Below are positions 24,351-33,291 of a stretch of 37,637 nucleotides of DNA, one piece after another (positions within the stretch are counted from its first letter, which is position 1; each line of letters opens with the position of its first letter). The DNA lies in NCBI GenBank assembly GCA_016186995.1, contig JACPKQ010000028.1:1-37637 (forward strand), given 5' to 3'. Source of the DNA: Deltaproteobacteria bacterium (GTDB lineage Bacteria; Bdellovibrionota; JACOXK01). Below the pieces are notes generated by a model. The model was not told the origin of the DNA. It saw only the letters and a list, made by a program, of their open reading frames with translations, and did no database searches. The translations under genes were made by a program, and so were the position numbers.

Positions 24351-26150
24351 CTATCTTCTCCTTAATTGCGTTGACTTAAACCCCTGATATCCTGGAATAC
24401 GATGCTTAGCATATCCTTCAGAAGAGATTTCATCGCCTCTTCTATTTTGAAGAACAATTTTAATAGTTGTAACTCCATCAGGTTTCAAAGCAATCGGTTC
24501 TGTAATAAACTTTTCACCTTGCACCCTAACTTGAAATCTCTCGGGTGAAGCTCGTGGGTGAGTTGTTTCAACCCAGCCATCACTTGGCTTAAATCCTTCT
24601 ACTGTTCCGCTAAATCTAATGTCCGTTGCTAAACGATCATTGTTATAACTTAAAATAATAATGTTAGGATCATCCACAACGGGTTCATTTACATCAACAA
24701 AGAAAGACGATGCAGAAACTCGTGAATCTCTCTCACGAACAACCACTTCAAGTTTTCCTAAATGAGGAGTGGCTCTTAAGAAGTGAAGTCTAAAGCTGTG
24801 TTCACGTCCTGCAAGCACTTCAAGATAAGCATCTTTAGGATCACCTGAATAATTTCGAAGCTCAACATCAGGATTAAACTGATGTTTTTCAAGCTCACGT
24901 CCTCTTCTATCAAAGGCTCTGACTGTAAAATTAAGAGTTGTTCCTTCTTCAAGAAGCTCAATATGCCCATCTGAAATAGGTGCACTTCCACCTAAGAAGA
25001 TCTTAATTTCATTAACACCCTGCCTTGCAGACTGAATCGTAACATAAAATTTTCTTTCAATGTCACGTCTGCGGCCGTCATAAACAACAACTTCAAAACG
25101 ATCTCGCTCAGAAGAATCTGCAACTAAACGATAGTGTCTTCCTGTATGTTCTTGAACTCTTTCAAGACGAACAGAAGATCTGTTACCTTCAATTCTTACT
25201 TCAGGATTAAATTCAAATTTATCAAGTTGTCTTCCATCACGATCAAAACCACGAACTTCGAAAAGAAGTGCATTGCCTGGCTCCATTACAAGATGTTCAC
25301 CACTTTCGAGATAACGATGGTATCCATCGTCTTCAAGATACATACGAATATCACTTAATATGTATTGGCTTTGAACAAAGAAATGACTTGCAAGTTCTCT
25401 GCGACGGCTATCATAAACACGTACTTCAAACTTCTCGTGAACTTCTCCATCAACACTCAGTTCATAATGATGGCCGTTCTCACGAAGTTTTTTAAATGTA
25501 AGATAGCTTTCACGACCACCTACAATTTCAACCTGTGGATTAAATTCAAATTTATCAAGTTGTCTTCCGCTTCGATCAAAACCACGCACCTCAAAAACAA
25601 GACTGCCATTTGGCTCTAAGTTGAGTATTTCACCATCATTTAAAAATCGATGATAACCTTCTGTTTCAAGGTACATCTTCACAGAACGAAGTTCATATTC
25701 AGCATGAATAGAGAAAGACCTGTTCATTTCATAGTGTTCTCTATCAAAAATGCGTACTAAAAATTGAGATCCGATATCGGCATTCATATACAGACGATAC
25801 TGGTGATTTTCTTCCGATAAAGTTTCAAGATAAAGAGAACGCACTTTGAGTGGGTCTGCTAAAATTTCAGGTTCAAAATCGAATTTTTCAATTTCTCTTC
25901 CAAAACGATTCAAACCTCGTATCTCAAAATCAATACTCGAATCAGGATTTAACCTAAGGATACTGGATTCTTCAACTTTTCCAGTTTGATAACTATTTAA
26001 GACATAAAGCTCGATACTATGAAGTTCATTATTCCATGGGCCACGTCGTTCACGACGAGTAGGGTCCCTTTGATCTGCTTGGGCTTGAAATTGAAATCCA
26101 AGATTAACAATGAAAAACAAAAAAAGGAAGAAAGACTTCTGAAACTTCAT
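24351..26150 (-). CDS. Secreted protein with four ~110-residue repeats
   Basis: 599 residues. The signal peptide (1-25) ends QAQA-D. I recognise no known family. Four tandem beta-rich units (about 44-150, 154-262, 265-372, 379-487) each carry a core FEVRGFDRxGRQLDKFEFNP (at about 75, 186, 296, 406), with N-terminal IxMYLE-type strands and C-terminal F.V.VYD...R strands. A fifth Ig-like domain (about 493-590) follows without the core. Units 2 and 3 are nearly identical in the core at DNA level, suggesting recent internal duplication. Ig-like adhesive or cell-surface function is likely but not shown. GAGGAGG is 6 bases upstream of the ATG. It is divergent from the outer-membrane barrel gene at 26319. 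Confidence 0.85.
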   Translation of the reverse strand: MKFQKSFFLFLFFIVNLGFQFQAQADQRDPTRRERRGPWNNELHSIELYVLNSYQTGKVEESSILRLNPDSSIDFEIRGLNRFGREIEKFDFEPEILADPLKVRSLYLETLSEENHQYRLYMNADIGSQFLVRIFDREHYEMNRSFSIHAEYELRSVKMYLETEGYHRFLNDGEILNLEPNGSLVFEVRGFDRSGRQLDKFEFNPQVEIVGGRESYLTFKKLRENGHHYELSVDGEVHEKFEVRVYDSRRRELASHFFVQSQYILSDIRMYLEDDGYHRYLESGEHLVMEPGNALLFEVRGFDRDGRQLDKFEFNPEVRIEGNRSSVRLERVQEHTGRHYRLVADSSERDRFEVVVYDGRRRDIERKFYVTIQSARQGVNEIKIFLGGSAPISDGHIELLEEGTTLNFTVRAFDRRGRELEKHQFNPDVELRNYSGDPKDAYLEVLAGREHSFRLHFLRATPHLGKLEVVVRERDSRVSASSFFVDVNEPVVDDPNIIILSYNNDRLATDIRFSGTVEGFKPSDGWVETTHPRASPERFQVRVQGEKFITEPIALKPDGVTTIKIVLQNRRGDEISSEGYAKHRIPGYQGFKSTQLRRR

Positions 26151-26220
26151 GTGAACACCTCCTCAAACACACCACCAACTAAACCTAGATTGGAACTATG
26201 GAAACAACGAATGTTTTATC

Positions 26221-26226
26221 TGTCAA
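26221..26226 (-). promoter_or_regulatory. Possible -35 box for the repeat-protein gene
   Basis: TTGACA on the minus strand 70 bases before the ATG at 26150. No convincing -10 box follows at 16-18 bases, so this is tentative. Confidence 0.25.
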
Positions 26227-26318
26227 CTTTATTTAAAGTTAAAAATTTATTTCGGTTTGACTATGAATAAGTCATTTGATACTTAGCTTGGACTTTAGTT
26301 AAGGAGATTTCATATATA

Positions 26319-27569
26319 ATGAAAATAAAAGTTCTTTTTCTAGGATTATTTTTAAGCTTTGCTTTCTCACAAAAAACTTGTGCCAACGAAGAGCTTCCTC
26401 CTACTATCGAAAAAGAAGTTGAGACTGGTTCGCCTACGCTCGCAATGACAGAAAGAGCGCTTATTTTTAAACTTACTAACCCACATTACAAAGAAAACTC
26501 AAAAGACGATGAAGTCAAAGATATCATTATGATTGGTGATTCAGATGATGAAGATGATCTCGATATTTTCAAAGAACCTCTTTGGGTCGAAGGAAAGTTA
26601 AATCCTATTTATAAAGAATGGTATTCCAAAAAGCTACACAACCTCATTCAATATATTAACCTATACACATTTCGTAATCTCTTTCTCATTATGCCCACAA
26701 CAACAACTGACGTTCTTAAACCAGGCACAGACCGCATTCGGGTTGGGGGCAATTTTTCAACTATTTTCTTTAGAGATACTGAGGGTGCTTATGACACTCA
26801 ATTTGATTATGAAGTTTTAGAAGGTTATCTTGTATTTAATTATGGAGTCGTTGAAGATGTTGAGGTAGGTGTTTATGCACGAAGTTTTCATTATTCGGGA
26901 GGCCGGCTTGATCATTTTAAAAATCAATTTGAAGAAACTATTGGCCTTTCAGCTGGATCAAGAGGTAACCATCCGCTCAACCAATATGAACAAGCCTTAA
27001 GAATTAATGGTGAAGAAATTCAAACAGGAAAGAAAAACGAAGTGGGCTTGGGTGATCTTATTACAACTTTAAAAGTGAGGTTTGTTGAAGAAACTTCAAA
27101 CAGCCCTTCTGCAGCTGTTTTGACAGCACTTAAACTTCCTACTGGGAATAAAAATGACGGATTTGGAAGTGGAACAACAGATGTGGGTGCAAGCCTTGTT
27201 CTTTCAAAACACTTTACAAAAAGAATAAAAACCCACTTAAACGTAGGGGCAGCAAAACCTGGAGGAGATGGAAATTTTCCAAACACGGCAACAGTTTATA
27301 GTTTGATTCCTGCAATTGAATATGCATTTAACACAAAAAATCAAATTGCTTTTCAAGTAAACGTATCCACAAGCCCGTTTAAAAGAATTCCAACAGAAAG
27401 TATAAGTGAAAATAGCTTCAATATTGGACTTGCTTATACAAGACATCTTGATTCAGGAAGTCAGTTTCACCTCTATTTCATGGACGAGCTCGATAACGAA
27501 GGGGATACGGATTACGTTGTTGGCTTTGCCTTTGATATTTGGCCACTGTTTGGAAAAAAAGAAGAATAA
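26319..27569 (+). CDS. Predicted outer-membrane beta-barrel, DUF3187-like
   Basis: 416 residues with a signal peptide (about 1-22, ending TCANE). An acidic linker (IGDSDDEDDLDIF) precedes a barrel-like region. ALKLPTG, FGSGTTDVGASLVLSKHF and GLAYTRHLDSGSQFHLYFMDE resemble the DUF3187 outer-membrane family, and short alternating strands run to the end. A dispersed repeat (26429-26450) adds residues read as SPTLAMTE in the N-terminal linker. It is divergent from the repeat-protein gene at 24351, and the two may be functionally linked. AAGGAG is 12 bases upstream of the ATG, slightly far. Confidence 0.78.
   Translation: MKIKVLFLGLFLSFAFSQKTCANEELPPTIEKEVETGSPTLAMTERALIFKLTNPHYKENSKDDEVKDIIMIGDSDDEDDLDIFKEPLWVEGKLNPIYKEWYSKKLHNLIQYINLYTFRNLFLIMPTTTTDVLKPGTDRIRVGGNFSTIFFRDTEGAYDTQFDYEVLEGYLVFNYGVVEDVEVGVYARSFHYSGGRLDHFKNQFEETIGLSAGSRGNHPLNQYEQALRINGEEIQTGKKNEVGLGDLITTLKVRFVEETSNSPSAAVLTALKLPTGNKNDGFGSGTTDVGASLVLSKHFTKRIKTHLNVGAAKPGGDGNFPNTATVYSLIPAIEYAFNTKNQIAFQVNVSTSPFKRIPTESISENSFNIGLAYTRHLDSGSQFHLYFMDELDNEGDTDYVVGFAFDIWPLFGKKEE
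26429..26450. repeat. Dispersed repeat inserted in frame after a signal peptide
   Basis: ttcgcctacgctcgcaatga and the following ca are the reverse complement of the common 'tgtcattgcgagcgtaggcg' repeat class, also represented at 24085. It is read in frame and adds about seven residues. Confidence 0.65.
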
Positions 27570-27582
27570 ATAACAAAATTAA

Positions 27583-27680
27583 GTTCTTGAAATGGCATAA
27601 TAACAACCTTGGTTCTGAGTAGCCTACTCTCTCATGGATACGTCAGATCCTCCCCTTCAAAACCTCTAGGTCATCTTCAC
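27583..27680. repeat. Repeat fragments F (copy 2) and E (copy 3, partial)
   Basis: 27583-27618 is the inverted copy of the 36-bp word at 14911-14946. 27646-27680 is the left half of family E, reversed, including gatcctccccttcaaaacct. These are fragments, so the site has decayed or recombined. No gene is seen in 27570-27936. Confidence 0.75.
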
Positions 27681-27754
27681 ATAGACTCGAGATGATAAAA
27701 ACTTGCTTATGATTAAGATTTAGACACATACTTCCAACTTCTACACAAAATTTA

Positions 27755-27872
27755 TATAATAATTTCAAATAGTTAGTAGATTGAACATGGGTATAGTTAT
27801 TATTTAAACAATGTTTTTCTGTTTCACTTTCTATCATTAAAGGCCAAACTATAACTATTTGAAATAATTATA
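27755..27872. repeat. 118-bp inverted-repeat element upstream of the GGDEF gene
   Basis: 21-bp ends (27755-27775 and 27852-27872, sharing taactatttgaaat) are inverted with one mismatch. The right end lies 64 bases before the start codon at 27937. It could be a small palindromic element or a regulatory stem. Confidence 0.6.
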
Positions 27873-27936
27873 CTTTTTTAAACCTCTTCAATGCACTTTT
27901 TGGCATGCCCCTTGCTCACATAGAGTATGAAGGCTC

Positions 27937-30900
27937 ATGAAGAAGGTATTTGTTACATTTTTAAGTCTTATACTCACTGTAAGTGGAATATGGACACCTT
28001 TGCATGCGGATGAGCCAATTGTTGAAAGCCCAACTCAAAGGAATCCCGTTTCGCCTCATAAGGCCCCTGCACAACTTCCAACTATTCAGAACTCATTTTC
28101 TCCACCAGATTCTCACATTTTTCCTCGTGGAGGGCCTCATAATATAGAATCTTTTGTTGATGAACTCTTAACCCCAACCTCTACTAAATACCATGCTCAC
28201 TTAAAAGCGCTTCCACCCCATCAAACACTCACTGTTATTGGGCTTGATCTTAACAAATTGAAACCTACAAACGATATTTTAGGCCATAATGCTGGAGATT
28301 TAGCTATTCGAAACGCTATGGAAAAAATCGTAAGAACAAGTTTAAAACATGACTATATACCTATGAGAGTTGGGGGGGATGAATTCGCCATGATTAAAGT
28401 GGGCACTACAACACCTCAGGAAGTTCAAGCCGTAGCACTCGAGATTCAACAAGCTGTTCGAGGAAGAATTTTTGCAAACGGGCACATGATACCCACCTCA
28501 GTGAGTATTGGTGCAGCCTACCATCCAGAATCGAGCAACACTCCTTTGAAAAATATAACTCTTGGGGAAAGAATGAATAAAGAAGCAGATATCGGAATGT
28601 ACGAAAATAAACATTTTGGTGGGAAACCCCGTGTTCGAAAAGTTGAAGTTAATGCACGTGGAGAGTTAGAAATGAGTCAACCTCCTCCTTTGACAAGACA
28701 ACGAATCAGAAATTTTGGAAACAGTGCCCTTCGATCTTTAGGGCACAATGGCGCTTTCATTGCTGGTGCCATAACAGCCGAGGGTTTAAAATCTTTTTTT
28801 ACGGGTGAAACAAAAAATCTTTCCCGCCTGGCAGATACTTTTACAAGTCCACTTTTTATTGCAGATTACACCGTAAGTGCTTCTGCTTACGACCTTGCAG
28901 AAAGATTTCTTCCTAAAACACCTGTAGAACTCACACTGAAAGCTCCAAAAACTACTTTTTTTAAACAAGCAACTCGCAGAGCTTTAGTTCTTTCTGCAGC
29001 CCTTCTAGCAGGGGAAGCTGTCAGACAAATAATGTCTCTCACCAAAAATGGTGAAAATCTGTTTAAAAAATATGTGAAAGCAAGAGCCTCTGGAACAGAA
29101 GAAGAATTAGCCCAAGCAGAAAGTGAACTTTTTGAAGCCGTTCAAAAAGCAGGAATTCTTGATAACCTTGCAAAAAATGGTTTTCTTGTAGTCACAAGCG
29201 CTGGTGCTGCAGGACTTTTTGGAACGCTTTTGCGTGCAGCCTATGCAACGGCAGAAGCTACCGTTTTAGGCCTTGAGATCACCTCTGATGCTGCCCTTCT
29301 AGCCCCAGAGCCTACAGGCACTTCCAAGGTAGCAGGTGCTTGTATTAAGGTTGTCGAAGTTGTTGTTGCTTACCTTGTATATGAACTTGGAGATAAACTT
29401 TTAAGCGTTTATGAAAGATATACAGAAAAATCTAATGTCATCGAAGCCAAAGCCGAATTTGAAAAAGCACTCTTTGCTTTAGAAAAGGCAGAAAAAAATA
29501 AAAAAGCAAATCCTCAAGAATATGAAAAAAAACTTTTAAAATTTAAACAAGCCCTTAAAAAATTTGAAAACGCCCATATTCACTTTATGGCTTACCTCAC
29601 AACTTATAGTGCTCCTGAATTTGCCTCATTTGTCGCAGAAGGAGAGGAAATGGAGCAAGAAGTTCAAAGAAACCTGCAAGCACTTGAACAAGAAAAAAGA
29701 AGGGTACTTAAAAACATTGTAAGACAAAATTTAAATAATCCAAATACTAACTTTACTCTTTCTCATACAATCATTGAAAAATTGGATAATATAGAAAGTG
29801 AGTGGACCCAAGAAGAACAAAATTATCTCTCCATTCTTCTTCAAGAAGAAATGATTCGATTTGAAGAAAATCGCAACAACTCTACCCAACCCCATGATCC
29901 ACTTGAATTTCTTAGAAAACCTATTTCATCTCGTTCAGGAGAAGATATCGCGTTATTTGGATTTCAAACAAGAGAACTTTCTTCATTTGAAAAATTAGGA
30001 AACATCGATCGTGCCATGACTTTAACTCAAGAAATGGCAGAAGCAAAAATAACAAAATTGTCACAAGCCTATTCAAATATTTTTCAAGAAAAACAAAAAG
30101 AACTCACAACCTCACCCTTTGAAGCTCACAAAGAAAAAAATCTTGAACGTAAGCTTGCCTTTCAAAGAGAGTCTCACGCACGCTCTCATGAACCCACACT
30201 TGTGATAAACCATGACAATCCCCTAGCACAAATAATGTCACAAAAAAGCCCTTTTGAAGATTTAAATTCTTTATTATTTGGAGGCTCTTTGATGGGAGAT
30301 CCTTTGAGAAGAGGGAAGGCTTATTCTGGTCGTGATATTTTTGAGGACGGTGGAGAAGGTGTTATTGTAAGAAGAGAAAGACGCCCTGTTTTACCTGGTG
30401 TGTATTCTCAAGATTCTCGAATTGAAATTGTTAATGGAAAAACAGGCCATTCACAAAGTATTCGCGTTGCTCTTATGAATCGAGATGATGATATCTATCG
30501 AAGACGTGATAAGACACAGCTTATCACTCCAGCAGGCAACATCGTTGCCGCTCGTATTCGTAACGGTGAAGTAGAAATTCCCCAACCACTTTTTGCATCC
30601 AAGAGTTTCAGATCTATGTGTGAACACGGTGTAGTCGGTTGCGAGTTTGAAGAACGCATGCCTTCGCTTTCTGAACTTGAAACGGATGCACAACAAAGAG
30701 CACAAGGTTATAATGCTCACCACCTTAATTACAGCCCTATTGATGCTATTCCAAGTGCTCTGAGCTATTTAAGATTTACAAAAACAACCTCACAAGCAGC
30801 GCAAAGCGAAATTGAAGCAGTTGTCGGAAAATTAAACACACTTGATGTTGGAATTCGAAATATTTTTGAAAAAAGTTCTGAAGATCCATTCGGCGTCGCC

Positions 30901-30972
30901 ATGGCTGTTTCTAACTTTGCTCAATCTAGTCAAGAGAATTTAGATCAAACTGAAGCTCTCGAAGAGGAATAA
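27937..30972 (+). CDS. Exported GGDEF-domain protein, 1011 residues
   Basis: A cleavable-looking signal peptide (1-24, ending PLHA-D) precedes a GGDEF domain at about 95-235. All standard motifs are present: LDLNKLK, NDILGHNAGD, RVGGDEF (146-150) and EADIGMYENKHFGG. No RxxD inhibitory site is at the usual place. Residues about 340-490 include three weakly hydrophobic helices (LVLSAALLAG, VVTSAGAAGLFGTLL, VVEVVVAYLVYEL) that may insert in a membrane. About 497-560 is a charged coiled coil. The rest is helical, then a beta-rich part and an acidic C-terminus. A GGDEF enzyme outside the cytoplasm would lack GTP, so it may be a secreted effector, or the signal may be an anchor. GAAGG precedes the ATG. 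The end overlaps folK by 47 bp. Confidence 0.85.
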   Translation: MKKVFVTFLSLILTVSGIWTPLHADEPIVESPTQRNPVSPHKAPAQLPTIQNSFSPPDSHIFPRGGPHNIESFVDELLTPTSTKYHAHLKALPPHQTLTVIGLDLNKLKPTNDILGHNAGDLAIRNAMEKIVRTSLKHDYIPMRVGGDEFAMIKVGTTTPQEVQAVALEIQQAVRGRIFANGHMIPTSVSIGAAYHPESSNTPLKNITLGERMNKEADIGMYENKHFGGKPRVRKVEVNARGELEMSQPPPLTRQRIRNFGNSALRSLGHNGAFIAGAITAEGLKSFFTGETKNLSRLADTFTSPLFIADYTVSASAYDLAERFLPKTPVELTLKAPKTTFFKQATRRALVLSAALLAGEAVRQIMSLTKNGENLFKKYVKARASGTEEELAQAESELFEAVQKAGILDNLAKNGFLVVTSAGAAGLFGTLLRAAYATAEATVLGLEITSDAALLAPEPTGTSKVAGACIKVVEVVVAYLVYELGDKLLSVYERYTEKSNVIEAKAEFEKALFALEKAEKNKKANPQEYEKKLLKFKQALKKFENAHIHFMAYLTTYSAPEFASFVAEGEEMEQEVQRNLQALEQEKRRVLKNIVRQNLNNPNTNFTLSHTIIEKLDNIESEWTQEEQNYLSILLQEEMIRFEENRNNSTQPHDPLEFLRKPISSRSGEDIALFGFQTRELSSFEKLGNIDRAMTLTQEMAEAKITKLSQAYSNIFQEKQKELTTSPFEAHKEKNLERKLAFQRESHARSHEPTLVINHDNPLAQIMSQKSPFEDLNSLLFGGSLMGDPLRRGKAYSGRDIFEDGGEGVIVRRERRPVLPGVYSQDSRIEIVNGKTGHSQSIRVALMNRDDDIYRRRDKTQLITPAGNIVAARIRNGEVEIPQPLFASKSFRSMCEHGVVGCEFEERMPSLSELETDAQQRAQGYNAHHLNYSPIDAIPSALSYLRFTKTTSQAAQSEIEAVVGKLNTLDVGIRNIFEKSSEDPFGVAMAVSNFAQSSQENLDQTEALEEE

Positions 30973-31345
30973 GAACAAAATCTCTTTCTTTAAAGTGAGG
31001 GTGCGGAATAGTCAGCCCAGGTTCTTCTATTTTTAAATCATCATAAATAATAATATCTAAATCAATAAGTCGTGGACCCCACTTTTCTTTTCTTACTCGT
31101 CCCATTTTTTTTTCAATTTCTAAGAGGGATTGCATCAGTTTTTGCGGAGAAAGCTTTGTTTCTATTTTAATAGCTCCATTTAAAAACTGAGGTTGATCCC
31201 TCTTCCCCAAAGGTTTTGTTTCAATAAAAGAAGATGTTTTAAGAACTTTTGTAAAGGGAAGTTCGTGGATGTATTTAATTGCTTTAAGACAGTTTTCTTT
31301 TCTCTTCCCTAAATTCGACCCTAATGCAATATAGACAGTAGCCAT
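30926..31345 (-). CDS. folK: 6-hydroxymethyl-7,8-dihydropterin pyrophosphokinase FolK
   Basis: Transfers pyrophosphate from ATP to the pterin in folate synthesis. 139 residues from the ATG at 31345 (MATVYIALGSNLGKRK), a normal size. The motif KWGPRLIDLDIIIYDD carries the metal-binding Asp residues, and IPHPHFKERDFVLIPL follows. The ATG overlaps the dapL stop (TAATG), so it is translationally coupled to the lysine genes. A longer frame to 31432 is not used. Its 3' end overlaps the convergent GGDEF gene. Confidence 0.95.
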   Translation of the reverse strand: MATVYIALGSNLGKRKENCLKAIKYIHELPFTKVLKTSSFIETKPLGKRDQPQFLNGAIKIETKLSPQKLMQSLLEIEKKMGRVRKEKWGPRLIDLDIIIYDDLKIEEPGLTIPHPHFKERDFVLIPLRELQFDLNSLD

Positions 31346-32505
31346 TATAAAAGAGTAGCTAGGCGAGTTACTGCCTCTTTGATTCTTTCTTGTGGAGCTG
31401 TGAGAGAAATTCTTAAATACCCCTCTCCCCATTCTCCAAAACCATTACCGGGTGTAATGACAACCCCAGTTTTATCAAGAACATGAGTTACAAACTCGCC
31501 ACTTGTTTTAAAATTCTGAGGCTTTTTAAACCATACATAAAAAGTAGCCTCTGAAGGTGTTACTTGAAACCCCGCTTCTTCTAGAAGCTGAACTGCCATT
31601 TCTCTTTTATTTTTGTAAACGCGTCTTATATCTTCAACACATTTTTGATCACTTAAAAGAGCTGCAATTCCTGCTTCTTGAATAGCCTGAAAAGCCCCTG
31701 AATCAATATTAGTTTTAATTTTACCAAGGCCATGAACAACATTTTCATTTCCAACAACCCAACCCAGTCGCCATCCTGTCATATTATAAGTTTTAGAAAG
31801 TGAACCAAACTCAACACCTACTTCTTTTGCGTGAGGTACTTCAAGAAAGCTTACAGGTCTTTTATCACAATAAATTTCTGCATAAGCAGCATCGTGGCAC
31901 ACGATGATATTATATTTTTTTGCAAACTCGATCACCTCTTTATAAAACTCAAGAGGCGCAGTAGCAGACGTTGGATTATTAGGATAATTTAAAAACATTA
32001 GTTTTGCTCGATGCGCATCATCTTGACTTATTTTGGAAAGGTCTGGCAAAAAGCCATTTTTTTCTAAAAGAGGCATGGTCACCTGTCTTCCACCGGAAAA
32101 TAAAGTACTTGAAGAAAAAACAGGATACCCCGGGCTAGGAACTAAAACCACATCACCTGGATTTACAAACGCCAAAGGAATATTTGCAATTCCTTCTTTA
32201 GAACCAATTAAAGCTAAAACTTCCTTTTGAGGATCAAGCTTGACATCTTTTCTTTCATAAAATTTTGCAACTGCTTCCCGAAATGAAAGCATCCCTACAT
32301 AGGAAGGATATCTGTGATTGTGAGTTTTTTTTGAGGCTTTATGAAGAGCTTCAACAATAAAATCCGGGGTTGGATCCTGTGGATCCCCTATGCCCAAGTC
32401 AATAACATCAACACCTTTTTGAAGAGCCGCTTGTTTGAGTTGGTCCATTTGAGCAAATAAATAAGGTGGAAGATCTTTAACCCTATCTGATAATTCAAAT
32501 TTCAT
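31345..32505 (-). CDS. dapL: LL-diaminopimelate aminotransferase DapL
   Basis: Makes LL-diaminopimelate from tetrahydrodipicolinate and glutamate in one step, bypassing the succinylase steps. 386 residues, PLP-dependent class I/II fold. LGIGDPQDPTP, HRYPSYVGMLSFREAV, GSKEGIANIPLAFVNPGD and the PLP-lysine segment SLSKTYNMTGWRLG match DapL rather than ordinary aspartate aminotransferases. The location beside dapB, dapA, dapF and lysA supports this. AAGGAT lies about 12 bases upstream of the ATG. It is separated from dapB by a 114-bp gap holding dispersed palindromes. Confidence 0.93.
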   Translation of the reverse strand: MKFELSDRVKDLPPYLFAQMDQLKQAALQKGVDVIDLGIGDPQDPTPDFIVEALHKASKKTHNHRYPSYVGMLSFREAVAKFYERKDVKLDPQKEVLALIGSKEGIANIPLAFVNPGDVVLVPSPGYPVFSSSTLFSGGRQVTMPLLEKNGFLPDLSKISQDDAHRAKLMFLNYPNNPTSATAPLEFYKEVIEFAKKYNIIVCHDAAYAEIYCDKRPVSFLEVPHAKEVGVEFGSLSKTYNMTGWRLGWVVGNENVVHGLGKIKTNIDSGAFQAIQEAGIAALLSDQKCVEDIRRVYKNKREMAVQLLEEAGFQVTPSEATFYVWFKKPQNFKTSGEFVTHVLDKTGVVITPGNGFGEWGEGYLRISLTAPQERIKEAVTRLATLL

Positions 32506-32542
32506 AATTCTATTTTATCCTTTTCTTTTTTGTCACTACCTT

Positions 32543-32615
32543 GTCATTCCCGCATCTAGCTGAAAGCAACAGCGGGAATCTAGGAATACTGGATTCCTGC
32601 CTTCGCAGGAATGAC
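32543..32615. repeat. Two dispersed palindromes between dapB and dapL
   Basis: Hairpins attcccgc/gcgggaat (32546-32553, 32572-32579) and attcctgc/gcaggaat (32593-32600, 32605-32612). They may reduce read-through or stabilise mRNA between dapB and dapL. Confidence 0.82.
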
Positions 32616-32619
32616 AACA

Positions 32620-33291
32620 TTATTTTAAACCAAGCACATCTTGCATGTTATAAACACCCGGTTTTTGGTTTAAAACCCACACTGCTGCGGTAATAGCACC
32701 CTTTGCAAAAGTATCTCGTGAACTTGCTTTATGAGTTAATTCCAATCTCTCTCCATTTGTTGCAAATAAAACTGTGTGGTCTCCTACAATATCTCCAGCT
32801 CGCACAGAATGAACGGGTACCTTATGATGTATTGCTTCTTCTACTTTCTCTTTTAATTTTAAAGCTGTTCCACTAGGTGCATCTTTTTTCTGACTATGAT
32901 GGGCTTCAAAAATTTCAATATCATAATCTTTTAAAATCTTACTCACCTCACTTGTGAGTTTAAAAAGAAGATTCACTCCAATACTCATGTTAGGTGAAAA
33001 TACACACGGCACTTTTTGAGCTCTTTCTAAAAAATCATTTTTTTCACTTTCATTAAAGCCTGTTGTTCCTACAACAATGGGTTTTCCCCTAGAAACAACT
33101 ATTTCAACATTTTCCAATGTGGCACGCGAAGTAGAAAAATCAATGAGAACATCGAGTGAATCAATAACAGCCTGAAGTTTTTCATTTTTGGTAATGCCTA
33201 TGGCAGAAAATTTTTGAGGTTCTTCTTTTAAAAGCCTCATAATAGCTTGACCCATTTTTCCTTCAGCGCCTAATACCCCAACACGAATCAT
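32620..33291 (-). CDS. dapB: 4-hydroxy-tetrahydrodipicolinate reductase DapB, short form
   Basis: NAD(P)H-dependent reduction to tetrahydrodipicolinate. 223 residues, shorter than the E. coli enzyme (about 273) but within the range of compact forms. The nucleotide-binding GVLGAEGKMGQ starts the protein. VVGTTGF and the active-site EAHHSQKKDAPSGTAL are intact. The ATG overlaps the dapA stop by 2 bases (ATGA), so it is translationally coupled. Confidence 0.95.
   Translation of the reverse strand: MIRVGVLGAEGKMGQAIMRLLKEEPQKFSAIGITKNEKLQAVIDSLDVLIDFSTSRATLENVEIVVSRGKPIVVGTTGFNESEKNDFLERAQKVPCVFSPNMSIGVNLLFKLTSEVSKILKDYDIEIFEAHHSQKKDAPSGTALKLKEKVEEAIHHKVPVHSVRAGDIVGDHTVLFATNGERLELTHKASSRDTFAKGAITAAVWVLNQKPGVYNMQDVLGLK

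Noticed and set aside
27643-27837. 64-codon minus-strand frame
   Set aside because: Its end lies in a family E fragment and its remainder in the AT-rich inverted-repeat region. It has no ribosome binding site and no family features.
31345-32505. Annotation as aspartate or alanine aminotransferase
   Set aside because: The motifs and the dap gene neighbourhood fit LL-diaminopimelate aminotransferase better.
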